NCBI GenBank assembly: GCA_029945375.1
Contig: CM057067.1
Coordinates: forward strand, 124,001-188,000
Direction of reading: 5' to 3'
Origin: Agaricus subrufescens
Taxonomy: Eukaryota > Basidiomycota > Agaricomycetes > Agaricales > Agaricaceae
DNA length: 64,000 nt
How positions within the stretch are numbered: position 1 is the stretch's first letter; each line of letters begins with the position of its first letter. This document shows positions 12,011 through 22,832 of this stretch, in pieces. The notes beneath the pieces were generated by a model that saw nothing but the letters and a program-made list of their open reading frames with translations, searched no databases and was not told where the DNA came from. The position numbers and the translations under genes are program-made.

Positions 12011-13627
12011 TCATATCATTTCAAAACTCTCGCCTTCCGCCATTTTCCCGCTATCCTCAGTCCAACGAGAATCCCGACAAAGCTTCACTAGTTGCCACAC
12101 CTTCTCCCATTCCGATTCCTTCGTCGATGCAGTCAGGTCCTGAATATTCGGAAAGAGCGTATTCAAGTATCGTGTCACTCGAACCAGTTGCATGAAGTTA
12201 TCACCGTTCACCTCTGGTCGATGAGTGGCATCGTGGTGAATTTCTAGCAAGCGGAGTGGATGGTTGACCACGCGCACGTCATCAGCATAGGACGTATCAG
12301 TAATGTCAAGTGATAGAGATAACTTTATTAGGGATGGCGCATATTCTGCAATCTGTTTCAGGAGCCCAAACGGAAGTGGGGCCCCCGTCAAATGGAGAGA
12401 ACGTAAGGAATCGCGAAACCCGGAAGATTCGACAAAGACGGCCAAAATTTCATTCATGGAACACCCTTGGATATGGAGGCTGTCGAGAACTTGAAGTCGA
12501 ACGAGGTAACGGAAGCTGCATTTTAGATTTTGAGATGTTACTATGACTAGCTCCTTCAAAGATCGCGGCCAACGTGAGGACAGAATCTCCAACCAGTCAA
12601 CTTGATTGGATGCCCTGACTTTCTTCTTCTTCTTGGGTTGGAGTATAGCTTTGGAATGATTGAACGTCAGATGCTTGAGATCAACAGATGCGATCTTCCG
12701 AAGAAGATCAAGCAATATTTTCAAATTGGCCGTAACGCGCAAGCTCTTCAGCGAAAGAAGACATCTCTCGTCGTGCGGGAATGATGAGGCCAGCCCTATA
12801 TAATCCCTTCCTTTCGCAACGATTGATAGGTCTTCAAGGTGGAATAGACTATCAAGAAAACGGAAGTCTGTGAAACTCTTCACATGGATGGAGTTGGCCA
12901 ATTCGAGAATGCGCAGGTGGCTGAGTTGCGACAGAGGGGCCAGTGTCAGGCAGGGAACATCAGGTATGTTTTTGAGCTTGAGGGATTGCAAAGTTCGCGA
13001 AGCAAAGGCCAGGTTGTCAAGAAGTAAAGATAAAATGAGCTCGAAAGAGTGTACCGATCCCTCAAAGGGAGGACGGACAGTGGTGACTTCTTTCCATTGA
13101 CTGTTGGAAGCGAACTCGATGGAAAATTCCTCGAGGTAAGGAGATAGGAGAAGCGGGAAATAATGAGTGGAAACATCGAAATTCTTCAATTCAACCGCGG
13201 ATACATTGGGGAAAAGGTGGCCACTCTTCAATTGCAGCGCTAGGTGGATGAATACTGAGGGCGGTATTCGGTTGGCTTCTTGTACAGCATTTTGATCGAG
13301 CTCGATGGTCTTAACGGATTGCGCAAATTTGAACAAAGATTCCCACTTCTGGGGGGCAGGCAAGGGAACACTCGTCTATGTTTGATTGGTGATGAATTTA
13401 AGTTAGATTCATTCGTTGAATGAATCACTTACATAGTGGCCGTTATACCCCTCCAGACACTGAAACTCCTGGAACAACGAGACAAGAGAGACAATTTTGT
13501 TGGGGCGACAGGATTCATTCTCTCTTTCGTGTGATTCAGCAACTTGTCCGGTGATTTCACTGATAGAGTCAAAATGCTCAAATGTCACAGGGTACTCCCC
13601 TGAGTCAAAAAGGATGTCCTCAGACAT
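12011..13627 (-). CDS. LRR-type protein, F-box family paralog 5
   Basis: Exon 1 (13433-13627, 65 codons) starts with ATG at 13627 and ends 'LVSLFQEFQCLEGYNGHY'. The intron is phase 0 with a GTAAGT donor and ACATAG acceptor. Exon 2 (12011-13375) starts 'TSVPLPAPQKWESLFKFAQ' and carries leucine-rich repeats, total 519 residues. It pairs with paralog 6 as a second subgroup ('PKPWESLFEYTQFV' at the same place). There is a Lys-rich patch 'PKKKKKVR' near the middle, a plausible nuclear localisation signal. The acidic exon 1 does not resemble an F-box. The role is unknown. Confidence 0.8.
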
Positions 13628-13992
13628 CTAGCTCGGAAAGTGCGTCAGGTTGTTGGATTTCGAGTAGGGGGAAATTGCGTACGACGGTGTCAAAAAGTGC
13701 GTAATGGAAAAGAAGGTTCTAGACTTCTAGTACTAGCACGTGCAAGAAGCCTGCCCTTCGACGTTCGTCAACATTTCGGTTGGGGTATGTGGCGCTGTAC
13801 TAGATATAGTGAATGAGCAAGAAGGTCCACTGCATCTGAGGCGGACAGAAAGCCTACACAACATTGAGACATGCAATCGTGTACACTAAAATTTCCTGTC
13901 GGTGCACATGTACATAACAATGGGCTTGTCACATACTTTAGTGACGTACAAATTATTCACATATATACAACCTTTACGTAGACTAAACAAAA
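13628..13992. other. Intergenic, no gene seen
   Basis: The spacer between two array members holds their promoter and 3' flank. No additional coding block was recognised. Confidence 0.5.
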
Positions 13993-15624
13993 TCAGTTCA
14001 CATCGGCACTCTCCACAATTGACTTCCTGCCCTGCTCGTCGTCACGAGAAGCTTGACAAAACTTTAACAGCTGCCAGACCTGCTTCCATTCATTTGCCCG
14101 GGTTGAGGCGGTCAAGCTCTTGATGAAAGGAAAGAGTGCGTTCAAATACCGTGCCATAAGAATCAACTGGGATAGATCAACGGGAGCCGGGGTAAATAGA
14201 GTGCCTCCGGATGAGGACATTCTAGGCTCGTCGACAATCAACAATTGAAGAGGGTGAGTGATTGCGGCGATAGTTGAAGCAGCGAGTTGTTCGCCTATGT
14301 CAATGGAGATGGTCATTTCTCCAAGGAAGGGAGCAGATAGTGCGATCTTCTTTAGCAGGGGGAGCGAGACACGATATCGTGATAGATGGAGAGATCGAAG
14401 GGAGTTCCGGAAACTATAAGATCCTCCAAAAGTTTCTTCGACGCTGATAATTGAAGGGCCAGTAAATGCGAGATTTTTGAGTGCCTGAAGGCGGGCAATG
14501 TCACGAAAGTCAATTTCCAGGTCTGTGGACGAGGTTATGGCCACTTCATTCAACTGTTGTGGCCAGCGAGAGGAAAGTTTGTCTAGGAAATAGACCTTTT
14601 CCTTCACAGTGTCATCCACTGTGGCGCTGGAACGACTCAACTTTTTAGGTGTCTTTAGTTTAGATTGTGGGGGTTCGACAACGTGGGTTGGTATATGGCA
14701 AAAGGTGAAGCTTTCAAGATGGTCGGATGTGACGAATAGGATGAAGTCCGAGACTACATCTGAGGGCGCCTCGATATGCAACTTCCTCAGCGAAGGAAGG
14801 AACCGATCCGTTGAGATTGGTTGAGTCCACCGAGTGTAACTCCGGTGCTCAACTGTGAGCGACAGATACTCCAAAGTAGACAGAGTTCCCAAAGGGCGGA
14901 GTTGCTCAAAATTCTCCACACCAGTAAAGCGGATTATTTCAAGAGTGCGTAGGTGTTTGAAGTGAACAATAGTGTTGAGTATCTCGTGGGCCATCCCTGT
15001 TACATTGTGGAGCCTAAAGGATTGTAAGCCAGGTGAAGCGGAGACCAGATTTCCCAAAAATGTATAAACGGTCAGTTCGAGGAAAGGGATCCCTAGGACA
15101 AGCTTGAGAGTGACGTCGTTAAGGCTGGTAGAGCCAAGAAGAGGGAGATAATGGGAGGATGTATCGAGGCCTTCCAAAAGGATTGTGGACAAGTTTGGAA
15201 AAAGAGGTTTGCCCTTCAGTTGCTGCGCAATGTGGACGAAAACAGAGGGGTATATCTGCGCGGCTTCCAGCACTGCATCCCGATTAAATTCGAGGCTTCC
15301 AACAAACTGCGTGTATTCAAACAGTGACTCCCAAGGTTTAGGCGCAGTGGGAGAGATCATCTATAAGTCAAGACCAGCAGATAAGCACCTGTATTATTGG
15401 ATAAGGAACCGAGCTCCTACATATTGTCTGTCGCATCGCTTGAGGAATCCATGCTTTTCGAGCAAGGCTACAAAGGAGACCATTTTTTCGTATTTCTTTG
15501 TCTCTTTGACACCTCCAGCAGCATCAACTTGGCCACTCTTGTTTCGATTGACATTGACGGCAAGATCAAGATGGGCCAGATGAACTGCGGGCAAAGGTAG
15601 GTGGGAAACGACGGTTGAGTCCAT
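13993..15624 (-). CDS. LRR-type protein, F-box family paralog 6
   Basis: Exon 1 (15421-15624, 68 codons) ends 'VSFVALLEKHGFLKRCDRQY'. A phase-0 intron with a GTAGGA donor leads to exon 2 (13993-15360), starting 'MISPTAPKPWESLFEYTQFV', total 523 residues. The exon 2 text 'FPNLSTILLEGLDTSSHYLPLL' aligns with paralog 5 ('FPNVSAVELKNFDVSTHYFPLL'), so the two are a duplicate pair. The donor GTAGGA is weak but sits exactly where the family intron lies. This is the last member of the array; the next gene is on the plus strand and unrelated. Protein recognition through LRRs is inferred and no F-box is present. Confidence 0.8.
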
Positions 15625-16041
15625 CAGAGGTTTAAATGAGGGCTCAGCTAATCTCTCGTCAGATATGGTATCGTAGGGGAATGTGGCTGGTCTCGCCTAC
15701 CAGATAGAATAAAGGCTTGAGGCAAGGGCTTAGAATGCCGCTAATATACGCAGTAACACGTGTGTGGCCTGTAGTGCTCACTAGTCACTCCCGAGGCCGG
15801 TATTATGGCATCGAACTCTGGAAGAAACGGCGAGAACCTTCCATCTCGCACAACGTGCAACATCAGACGAGAAGGTGAAATGGAAGTGTTGGCCTCCTCG
15901 GAGTTACGCCTTATGATAAACGAATCGCAGTGCTGATCCAACCTCGCCGAGCATACCAGGGTTTGTCGAGAATGCTGATGGCTCCGGCAACTTGAGATAC
16001 TAGGGTTGGGGTTCCATAATGATATCACTCTTCCACAGACA
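15625..16041. other. Divergent promoter region between paralog 6 and PTPA
   Basis: These 417 bp separate two divergently transcribed genes. Open frames here start with non-ATG codons and look like noise. The plus frame that continues into PTPA (from 16006) starts with TTG, so the PTPA start is placed at 16042. Confidence 0.5.
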
Positions 16042-17473
16042 ATGACATTCCAAGAGCCTCGCAAATTCATCCTCACAAAAGAGCAGCTCGAATGGTTCCA
16101 GACCTCAGACACCCACAAGAAGATCTTATCATACATCGAAACCTTAAACGAGGCAGTCGTAGGAGCGAAGCTGACTGACGCATGCGTCGAGTCGGAGGTG
16201 CGACAGCCACGGATTTCGAGCATCAAGAGGTCTGACTTGTTTTTATATTCCAGGGGCTCAGAGCTGTGATCAATGTTATTGACGAGGTAGAACTCCTCTG
16301 CAAGGAGACACCTCCTGTGAACAATGCCGCTTCACGGTTTGGTAACCCTGCTTTCCGAACTTTCTACGACAAGGTCCGCGAGGTGCGTCAATATTCTCGC
16401 ATCACAATCTCTAGTATTGATATAACGGTGGAAGAGTGCAGATATCCCCAAGATTACATGAAACTCTCCCCAACTTGCAGAAGGAGAGCATTCCCGAGGT
16501 GTCCTTTTACTTCAACGAGTCCTGGGGTAACCGAGCCAGAATCGACTACGGGAGTGGTATGGAGCTCAATTTCCTTTGCTGGATGTGGGTCCCGGAATTG
16601 ATTGTCGATCCTCGATGGCTGACGATTTCCCCTAGGTACTGTCTCGAACATCTCGGTGTCATCGGAGAGAGCGATCACAAGAGTCTGGTGCTCCGTGTGT
16701 TCTGGAGGTCGGCGCCGGTGCATTCCTATACTTTCTATCGCTCATTTTCATGGTGCAGATACCTGACAGCCATGCGCACACTGCAATCGACTTATTGGCT
16801 TGAACCCGCTGGTTCACATGGAGTTTGGGGGCTCGACGATTATCACTTCTTGCCCTTCTTATGGGGCGCTGCTCAGCTTCGCGGTCAGTTGGACTGTTAG
16901 TACCTGTCTAGTTTTAGGCTAACATCACTGCAGGTCATAAGTATATTCGGCCGAAAGCTATTCATGACGCTGAGGTTGTCGAAGAATACTCGAAGCACTA
17001 CATATACTTTTCTTGCATCGCTTTTATCAACTCTGTAAGCTTGGTCATTCATCGGTTCCGCCCCCTTTCTTTGACACAATTCTCAGATTAAAACTGCCTC
17101 TCTCCGATGGCACTCCCCCATGCTAGACGATATCTCCGCCGTCAAAACTTGGGATAAAGTCAACTCTGGTTTGATCAAAATGTTCAAGGCGGAAGTTCTT
17201 GGTAAACTCCCCGTGATTCAACATTTCCTCTTCGGATCCATTTTATCGTATGATGGACCCAAACTGCCACAGTCAAATGGTGTAAGAGAGGATGACGAGC
17301 ACTATGGACACGCGCATACTATGAAGGAAGCTGGTGGACCTGTAGAAAGAGATTTCGGGTGGGGAGATTGCTGTGGTATACCTGTGCCATCCGTATTTGC
17401 CGCCGCTCAGGAGAATCGGACAAGAGCCGGTGGACTCGACGGACCAGGAATAAGGCCAGTTCCGTTTGACTAA
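16042..17473 (+). CDS. Serine/threonine phosphatase 2A activator (PTPA, Rrd1/Rrd2 type)
   Basis: PTPA is a peptidyl-prolyl isomerase-like chaperone that activates the PP2A catalytic subunit. Seven exons (16042-16197, 16254-16382, 16442-16584, 16636-16707, 16759-16883, 16934-17034, 17087-17473) give 370 residues. Family motifs are clear: '[14 protein letters not shown]', '[18 protein letters not shown]', '[19 protein letters not shown]' and '[13 protein letters not shown]'. All splice junctions are GT-AG and restore these motifs across exon borders. The C-terminal tail after '[11 protein letters not shown]' is longer and more polar than in yeast Rrd proteins, ending '[10 protein letters not shown]', which resembles the Rrd1-type tail of filamentous fungi. 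Cytoplasm and nucleus are the expected locations. I cannot decide between Rrd1 and Rrd2 by eye. Confidence 0.95.
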
Positions 17474-17981
17474 GTATAAAGCTTCTACATCATGTATAAT
17501 ATGAATCATTCTTTCGTTGTGGTGTGATTCGACAAATACTCTGGCAAATCGAACGTCTCTCCCTCTATCTTTCTTTTTCTATTTTCCACTTCCGCTCTGC
17601 TTTCTTCGCCTAATGCCCAGGATGCGATCAAACCGGACGACAGTCAAGTTTTTCAACTGAATTTATATATAGATAAAACTAAAGGTGTTGTTCAATGTTC
17701 GAATGCGCTTAAGGACACCATCCATCAAGGCCCTGGAGTTGATACAACTTGGCACCAATCTTATCTCGGTGTGTACCGTGCACTTAGATACGAACCACCA
17801 TATTCTGGTTTGATCAACGACACACTACTAGGTCTCATACAAAAAGGAACTACTACAATCAAGATATCATAGGGAACAAGGAAACGCATTCTATACCTGG
17901 ATTTGATCAATCACTCCGTAAATGTAGGTCGTAGAAAGGATTCTCACTAGATAGGCGCGGCCTGGTTCATCGAAGTGCACC
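17474..17981. other. Convergent 3' flanks, no gene seen
   Basis: This region lies between the PTPA stop and the stop of the minus-strand defensin-like gene. I see no coding text or repeat. Confidence 0.5.
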
Positions 17982-18256
17982 TCAATGCAAGCATTTACAA
18001 GTGCCATCTGGTAATACGTATCGTAAGTAATCTATTACGTCCAAAGTCCTGAATCGTTGAACGTACCAACGCAGTGACCACCTTTGCCGTTGCCTTCTTG
18101 CTTGCAAAGGCTATTGCAAGCGTCGTCAGAGAAAGCACCAAGGAAGTCGCAAGTAAAGCCACGGGCCTCAAGTGAGGCTGGAGCAGGGGCTGGAGTAGCC
18201 ATAGCGGTGGCAACAAAGAGGGTGATGAAGGCGATGAAGAATTGAGTGGGCTGCAT
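17982..18256 (-). CDS. Secreted six-cysteine defensin-like peptide precursor, copy 1
   Basis: The precursor has 71 residues in two exons (18067-18256 and 17982-18007; 59-nt intron, GTACGT donor, CCAG acceptor). Residues 1-20 form a signal peptide (Met, polar, then a hydrophobic core ending Ala-Met-Ala), 21-32 a Pro/Ala-rich propeptide ending in a single Arg, and 33-71 a 39-residue mature part starting Gly-Phe. Mature cysteines are at positions 4, 15, 19, 30, 35 and 37, that is C-x10-C-x3-C-x10-C-x4-C-x-C, with 'GKGGHC' before the fourth Cys. This is the CS-alpha-beta signature known from plectasin-type fungal defensins. Without splicing, the last Cys-x-Cys pair is lost, which is why the gene is easily missed. 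An antimicrobial role is inferred from the family only; signalling or another secreted function is possible. Confidence 0.75.
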
Positions 18257-18326
18257 TATTTGAGTTGCGAGAGAGAGAAGTTCGGGACGAATGTGTTTGT
18301 TAGTTCAATTCCAATATCCCAAAAGG

Positions 18327-18334
18327 CTTTTATA
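18327..18334 (-). promoter_or_regulatory. TATA box of defensin-like copy 1
   Basis: TATAAAAG on the minus strand, about 70 bp before the ATG, a normal distance for a strongly regulated fungal gene. Confidence 0.6.
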
Positions 18335-19356
18335 CTCCTTTGAAAGCCAAGTTTCTGGGATCTGAGAAAACGATTTATACCATCCTCCAGTTTCAAGTTG
18401 ACAATGAGTTCACTTCAAGGCTCCACCTGTCGTTCAAAGACGATTCGGGAGAAATTTTTATGACTGACATAGATCGTTATAGGCTCCAACAAACGCTCGT
18501 TCGTTACAATTCTGCATTGCCCCTTACGACGACAGAATAGAGATAATTAACATTGGATCCATACTCGAACAGTTCCAACTTGAGATCAAACATTTTTCCG
18601 GGGTAGTTAAGTAGATGCAGAAGTACAAAGGTGTTATAGACAAGTAAGTTATCAAGGTCAGAGTTAGTTCTGACGCACCGGTCGACTCTTTGTTAGTTTA
18701 ATCTACAGATTTCAGCCTGTTGATTGGGGTCGAAATCATCGCTCCGTTGAGTGGTCGGGGACTACCAACGTAACTCCTCCTGTTTACGTCATAGTAGTGG
18801 ATACATTCTTGGAGCGAGTGGCCAAGGTGTCAAATGAGATGCTGCGCCTTCGTCGAGATGGTGATATCGTGCGACAGTACAGGGAGTGGAGTTATCAATA
18901 TATTAGGCTATTTTTAGTTCAACTAATTAAACATTGGACAGTCAGAGCGGGAGCTATCGGTTTTTCAGAGTCCAAATCGCAAAGTAATCTGCTTGAACAA
19001 TGCATCTTCTTAACGAGAGAAGATGTTCCTGATACTTCAAGTCAAATACTTGTTGTTAAAGTCCAGTAATTGAGTATAAGGGAAAATTCAGATCAAGGAC
19101 GATGATTCGAGTTGCCTCGCTTTGGTGCTACTTAGAACTTCGACAAGATGCTACATGAGTGCATAGTTGACAACCACTGTCGTTGGGCAAATTTAATTAT
19201 TGGAGCTATGCCTGCACAACTACGTTTCAAAAATTTCCAAGGTGGACTCTGACACACAGCGTGTCAAGAGAAGATTGAAATCACATTGGAATTCAGAAAA
19301 TGATTCTATTCGAGTAGACCAATTCCCTGCTCGTGATAGAGGTTTAATATTAAACA

Positions 19357-19364
19357 TATAAAAA
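19357..19364 (+). promoter_or_regulatory. TATA box of defensin-like copy 2
   Basis: TATAAAAA, 67 bp upstream of the ATG at 19431, mirrored by the box of the opposite copy. Confidence 0.6.
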
Positions 19365-19430
19365 CCGACCAGTTGCTACTGACACTCTTCAGCACCAACA
19401 ACCACTTTACTTTACTATCCAACGAACAAC

Positions 19431-19705
19431 ATGCAACCTACTCAACTCTTCTTCGCTCTCGTCGCTGTTTGCGCTACAACCGTCATGGCGGTACCCGCTC
19501 CTGCTCCTGTACCTGGCGCACTTGAAGTTCGTGGCTTCATTTGCGACCTCCTTCCTGGACCTGCTGGTAACGATGCATGCAGCACCGTTTGTAAGCAGGA
19601 AGGCAATGGTAAGGGGGGTCACTGTCTCGGTGAGTACATAAGCATTACAAGCGGCCTGAATTTAACGAATTATTAACAGATAGTACCTGTACATGCTTGC
19701 ACTAA
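19431..19705 (+). CDS. Secreted six-cysteine defensin-like peptide precursor, copy 2
   Basis: The precursor has 74 residues in two exons (19431-19629, 19680-19705; 50-nt intron, GTGAGT donor, ACAG acceptor). The layout matches copy 1: a signal peptide that starts with the same five residues, a Pro/Ala/Val propeptide ending in Arg34, and a 40-residue mature part beginning Gly-Phe. Mature cysteines are at 4, 16, 20, 31, 36 and 38 (C-x11-C-x3-C-x10-C-x4-C-x-C). The block 'CKQEGNGKGGHC' is identical in both copies, while the loop between the first and second Cys differs in length and charge. The intron interrupts the gene at the same codon and phase in both, so they are inverted duplicates. The single-Arg processing site differs from the usual Lys-Arg of Kex2 and is noteworthy. 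Function is inferred from the fold pattern. Confidence 0.75.
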
Positions 19706-20172
19706 TCGCGAGACCGAATCAGTCTCCACCCGCTGAATATGTGAGGTTTTCGTTCTCATAATGAAATTACTACGACTGATCGTAGATACAGCTATCGTTT
19801 GTGTAGTGTATAAGATCTTAGTGATAATTCTCGAAATGTAGAGGATATCTTATTAGCTACATCCAACACATCCCTATTCTTGTCGAATATCACGCGGTTT
19901 TAAATGAAATCTAAAGTGGGCTTAACATTTCGGAGACACTTCGGAATCCAATCACCAACACCGGCCGAATACGGCCCTTTGTTCGGAGTTTCTACTTTTG
20001 GTATTCCGATTCACCCGGACTCCGGCTACATTTGTATCACACATCACAAGGCTTCGCGTTTCAAATACGCTCTACACTCTTCTAATCATCCAACTATTTG
20101 AATGCCATAAACCCAAAGTACGAATTGTTCAGCTTGACAATATACACATAAAACACCCCTAAAAGCACATCC
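19706..20172. other. Convergent 3' flanks, no gene seen
   Basis: No coding text beyond short frames was recognised between the second defensin-like gene and the next gene's stop. Confidence 0.5.
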
Positions 20173-21951
20173 TCATGGAACATACACTACCAACAAGGTA
20201 TTAACAACCAACTTTTGAAGCTCCCCTGCAGAAACGAAATATACATGCTCGACACCCGCTGGATTGATAAGAGACGGAATCTGAGGTTGTGGCATCAAAT
20301 TACTTGGCCTCTGAGTCCCATAGGGCGATTGTCTGGGCGACGCTTCCGATTCAGTGCATACTTGTATCTCCGCGTCGATCAACGGAATGCCACCAGCTTC
20401 TTCTACCTTCGTTCTCAGAATGTCCGCCTCGGTTTCTCCTAGTTCATTACCCCCGTGTGGATGGTTTGATGCACTGAAAGCACCACGGACGGGTGGAACG
20501 TGTTCTTCACGAGAGGGAACACCATATCCCCGTTGTACATTGAAACCGGGCATACGGGACGTGTTCAATAGGGATTTTGCTTTTGGATGACCGTTGGTAA
20601 TGTCTTCGGTACTGAATTGAATGGTCATATCTGTCGGCCAGACGTAGCCCCCTGCGGTCCACTGTAATTCGGGAACCAGCTTGTACATCTTGAACGCCTG
20701 GTATAAAAGTGCGTCCCCGCCTTTCAACTATATAAACTCTCTCAGTCCCCCCTCTAGCCGAAAAATTGGTATCAAGGGACTTACCTGTGGAACCAGAGTT
20801 TCTGCAAGAACTTCGCTCGGATCCGCGTTATAAGAGTAACTCAAGAAGAAACCTAATTTCTTCCCCCTCGACATATTCAAAATCGGAGTCAAAGAATCGA
20901 AAAAACTGTCACTGGGAGTGATCAACGAATATCTCTCACCACTCCCATTCCCACCACCACTCAAACCTCCCACATTACTCACAAAATTCGAGCCCAGTCC
21001 CAATCCCAAGGTGGTATTCGGCGATCCAATGTTCTGTGCGAGGCCACCGCCTCGAATGTAAACACCATAGGATATCGACACTCTACACCCAGATTGAACC
21101 ATGTCAATCTCATAATCGCAATCACCTAGAAACGCGACCCAGTCTAGGTCACCGTTCTTCCCACCTCTTCCACCGAAACTCTCCGTCTCCCCAATAGAAG
21201 GTTCTGTGACGATCACAGCACCGCCTTTATACCTCACCGGTAAAGTCAAGATAATCGTCGCACTCCTCCCATCATTTCTCAAACTAATGGGTTGACGACC
21301 CATCCGCCCACCACTAACAACCACCTCCAACTTGTCACGCATCACGGAGAGATAACTCCCCGGGGGTAATTTAGGGAAAAGTGAATTCCGTACGGCGTCG
21401 AGGATAGGTTGGTTGGCGATTTCGAGAGAGATGGTGAGAGGGAGGTTTGGAGGGAAAAATAAAGATTCGCGATCTCCGTAGGCGTCTAGATCGGATGTTT
21501 GATGAGGTCTACATGCGGCGATTAAGACGTCCAAAGCAGGAGGTGTATCTTCCAACACGTTTATTGGAAAATCCAATGAATGAGTTATACCACTCTGCAA
21601 AAAAGAAAACCACATAAAAATTATTATCAATTTAACTAAAACCAACGTATCGAAGAAAAAAGAAAGAGAAATAGAACGTACCTTGGATCTAAAAAACAAA
21701 ACTAATTGACTAGAATCGCAAGGCACCCTTCCCATAACAGCAAACTGCTTCGCCTTCATATCCAACATCTTATTCACAGTTTCTCGGTAAACCATCACAT
21801 CATCCCTTATATCAAGGGCATCATTTTCAGGAGGTAGTGGGAAAGATGGCTTAGGTGCAGGTGTACGTGCCACTTTTTCGATCTGAAAATCGTTGGTGTT
21901 GGGCGATCGAAGCATGTAGGCGGCAGATGATGGTTGTGGTGGTCCGTACAT
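20173..21951 (-). CDS. Fungal protein with possible 2OG-oxygenase-like core, active-site positions altered
   Basis: Three exons (21682-21951, 20785-21594, 20173-20727) give 544 residues. The first 87-nt intron is in frame and the second 57 nt, both GT-AG. The core 'LPVRYKGGAVIVTEPS', then 'DLDWVAFLGDCDYEID' and 'SGCRVSISYGVYI', follows the pattern of a large fungal family of prolyl-hydroxylase-like 2OG-Fe(II) proteins. In that family the matching segments typically read 'H.GG', 'F.SDCEHEV' and 'GHR'. Here the expected His positions are Tyr, Tyr and Cys, so iron binding may be lost. The middle has a Gly/Ser/Asn-rich low-complexity stretch, and the last exon continues with 'GGDALLYQAFKMYKL'. 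There is no signal peptide. The family assignment is by eye and moderate; a pseudoenzyme role is inference. Confidence 0.55.
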
Positions 21952-22832
21952 CGGTCCTTCGGAGTAGTCGTGGATTTTTTTCGAAGCGAAAAGAACAGAG
22001 GAGACAATGTGCTGTGGAAAGTTATAGGAGAGGCAAGAAAGAGATAGAACCTAGAAGGAGGGGAGAGTGAAAGTTATGATAATCAAGAGAGGGGTGTGTC
22101 AAGGGGTTCTTAATACCCGATTACAATAATGCACCTATGTCGGAAAAACCCGAATAGCCTGAAAAGGTAAACGTTTCCTGTTTTAACCTTTTTTGGCCTT
22201 TTAAGGCCTATTTATACTACCTTTCTACCAGGCACTGGACATGAGGCAACCTTCCTTTTCTATCAGATCGCGTTCTCGGCAGATCAGGTAATTGCTTCGA
22301 AAACCCGGAATTAGCCACAGCTATTCTTTTTTTCAAACGTCCACAGAGTGATGAAAAGACGACAACAGTCTACCCAATTACGATACATCAATTCGAAAAA
22401 ACAAAACAATGGGAGCATCAAGCGACAACCTAGCAAACCGAGAGGAAGTGTGAGAGGTGACAAAACATTATACTATGCATATCAACAGATCGAGTCAAGT
22501 TTACCTATCCACCATCTAAAGAAACTCTTTGGTATGCACGCAGTATGAGATATTATAAAATCCATGTCAAAAACAGGCTAAAAAAAGAAAACAAACCGAG
22601 AGGGAAGGGGAAAAAGGAAGAACCATGCAGAATGATCAGAAACGGGACGTATTGCCGAAATGAATGATGAATGGGGATAGTCCTTGTAGCAGTGCATTAG
22701 ATACCCACACGAAGACAACACGTTGTCGTTCAACATTTCATCATTGTCCTAAAGTTTATTCAAGTTCTATTGAGGCTGTCCGTTTCAAACAGGAGTCGTT
22801 TGTCACATACCTCAAAATCATTGTTTTGCGTG
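21952..22832. other. Intergenic, AT-rich, no gene seen
   Basis: This is the promoter side of the preceding gene and the 3' flank of the glycosyltransferase gene. Purine-rich and A-rich runs occur. No convincing ORF, repeat or RNA gene was found. Confidence 0.5.

Larger units (their letters stand above)
18257..19430. other. Head-to-head spacer between the two defensin-like genes
   Basis: About 1.17 kb is shared upstream by both defensin-like genes. Two plus-strand open frames (18340-18540 and 18797-19069) show no domain; the first begins with TTG. I saw no third copy of the six-Cys peptide. Both TATA boxes lie at the ends of this spacer. Confidence 0.5.

Noticed and set aside
18340..18540. 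66-codon ORF upstream of defensin-like copy 1
   Set aside because: It begins with TTG, overlaps the promoter of copy 1 and has no domain or splice partner.
22188..22208. Apparent palindrome around GGCCTTTTAAGGCC
   Set aside because: The centre is not self-complementary; it is only a GGCC pair around a T/A run, likely chance.
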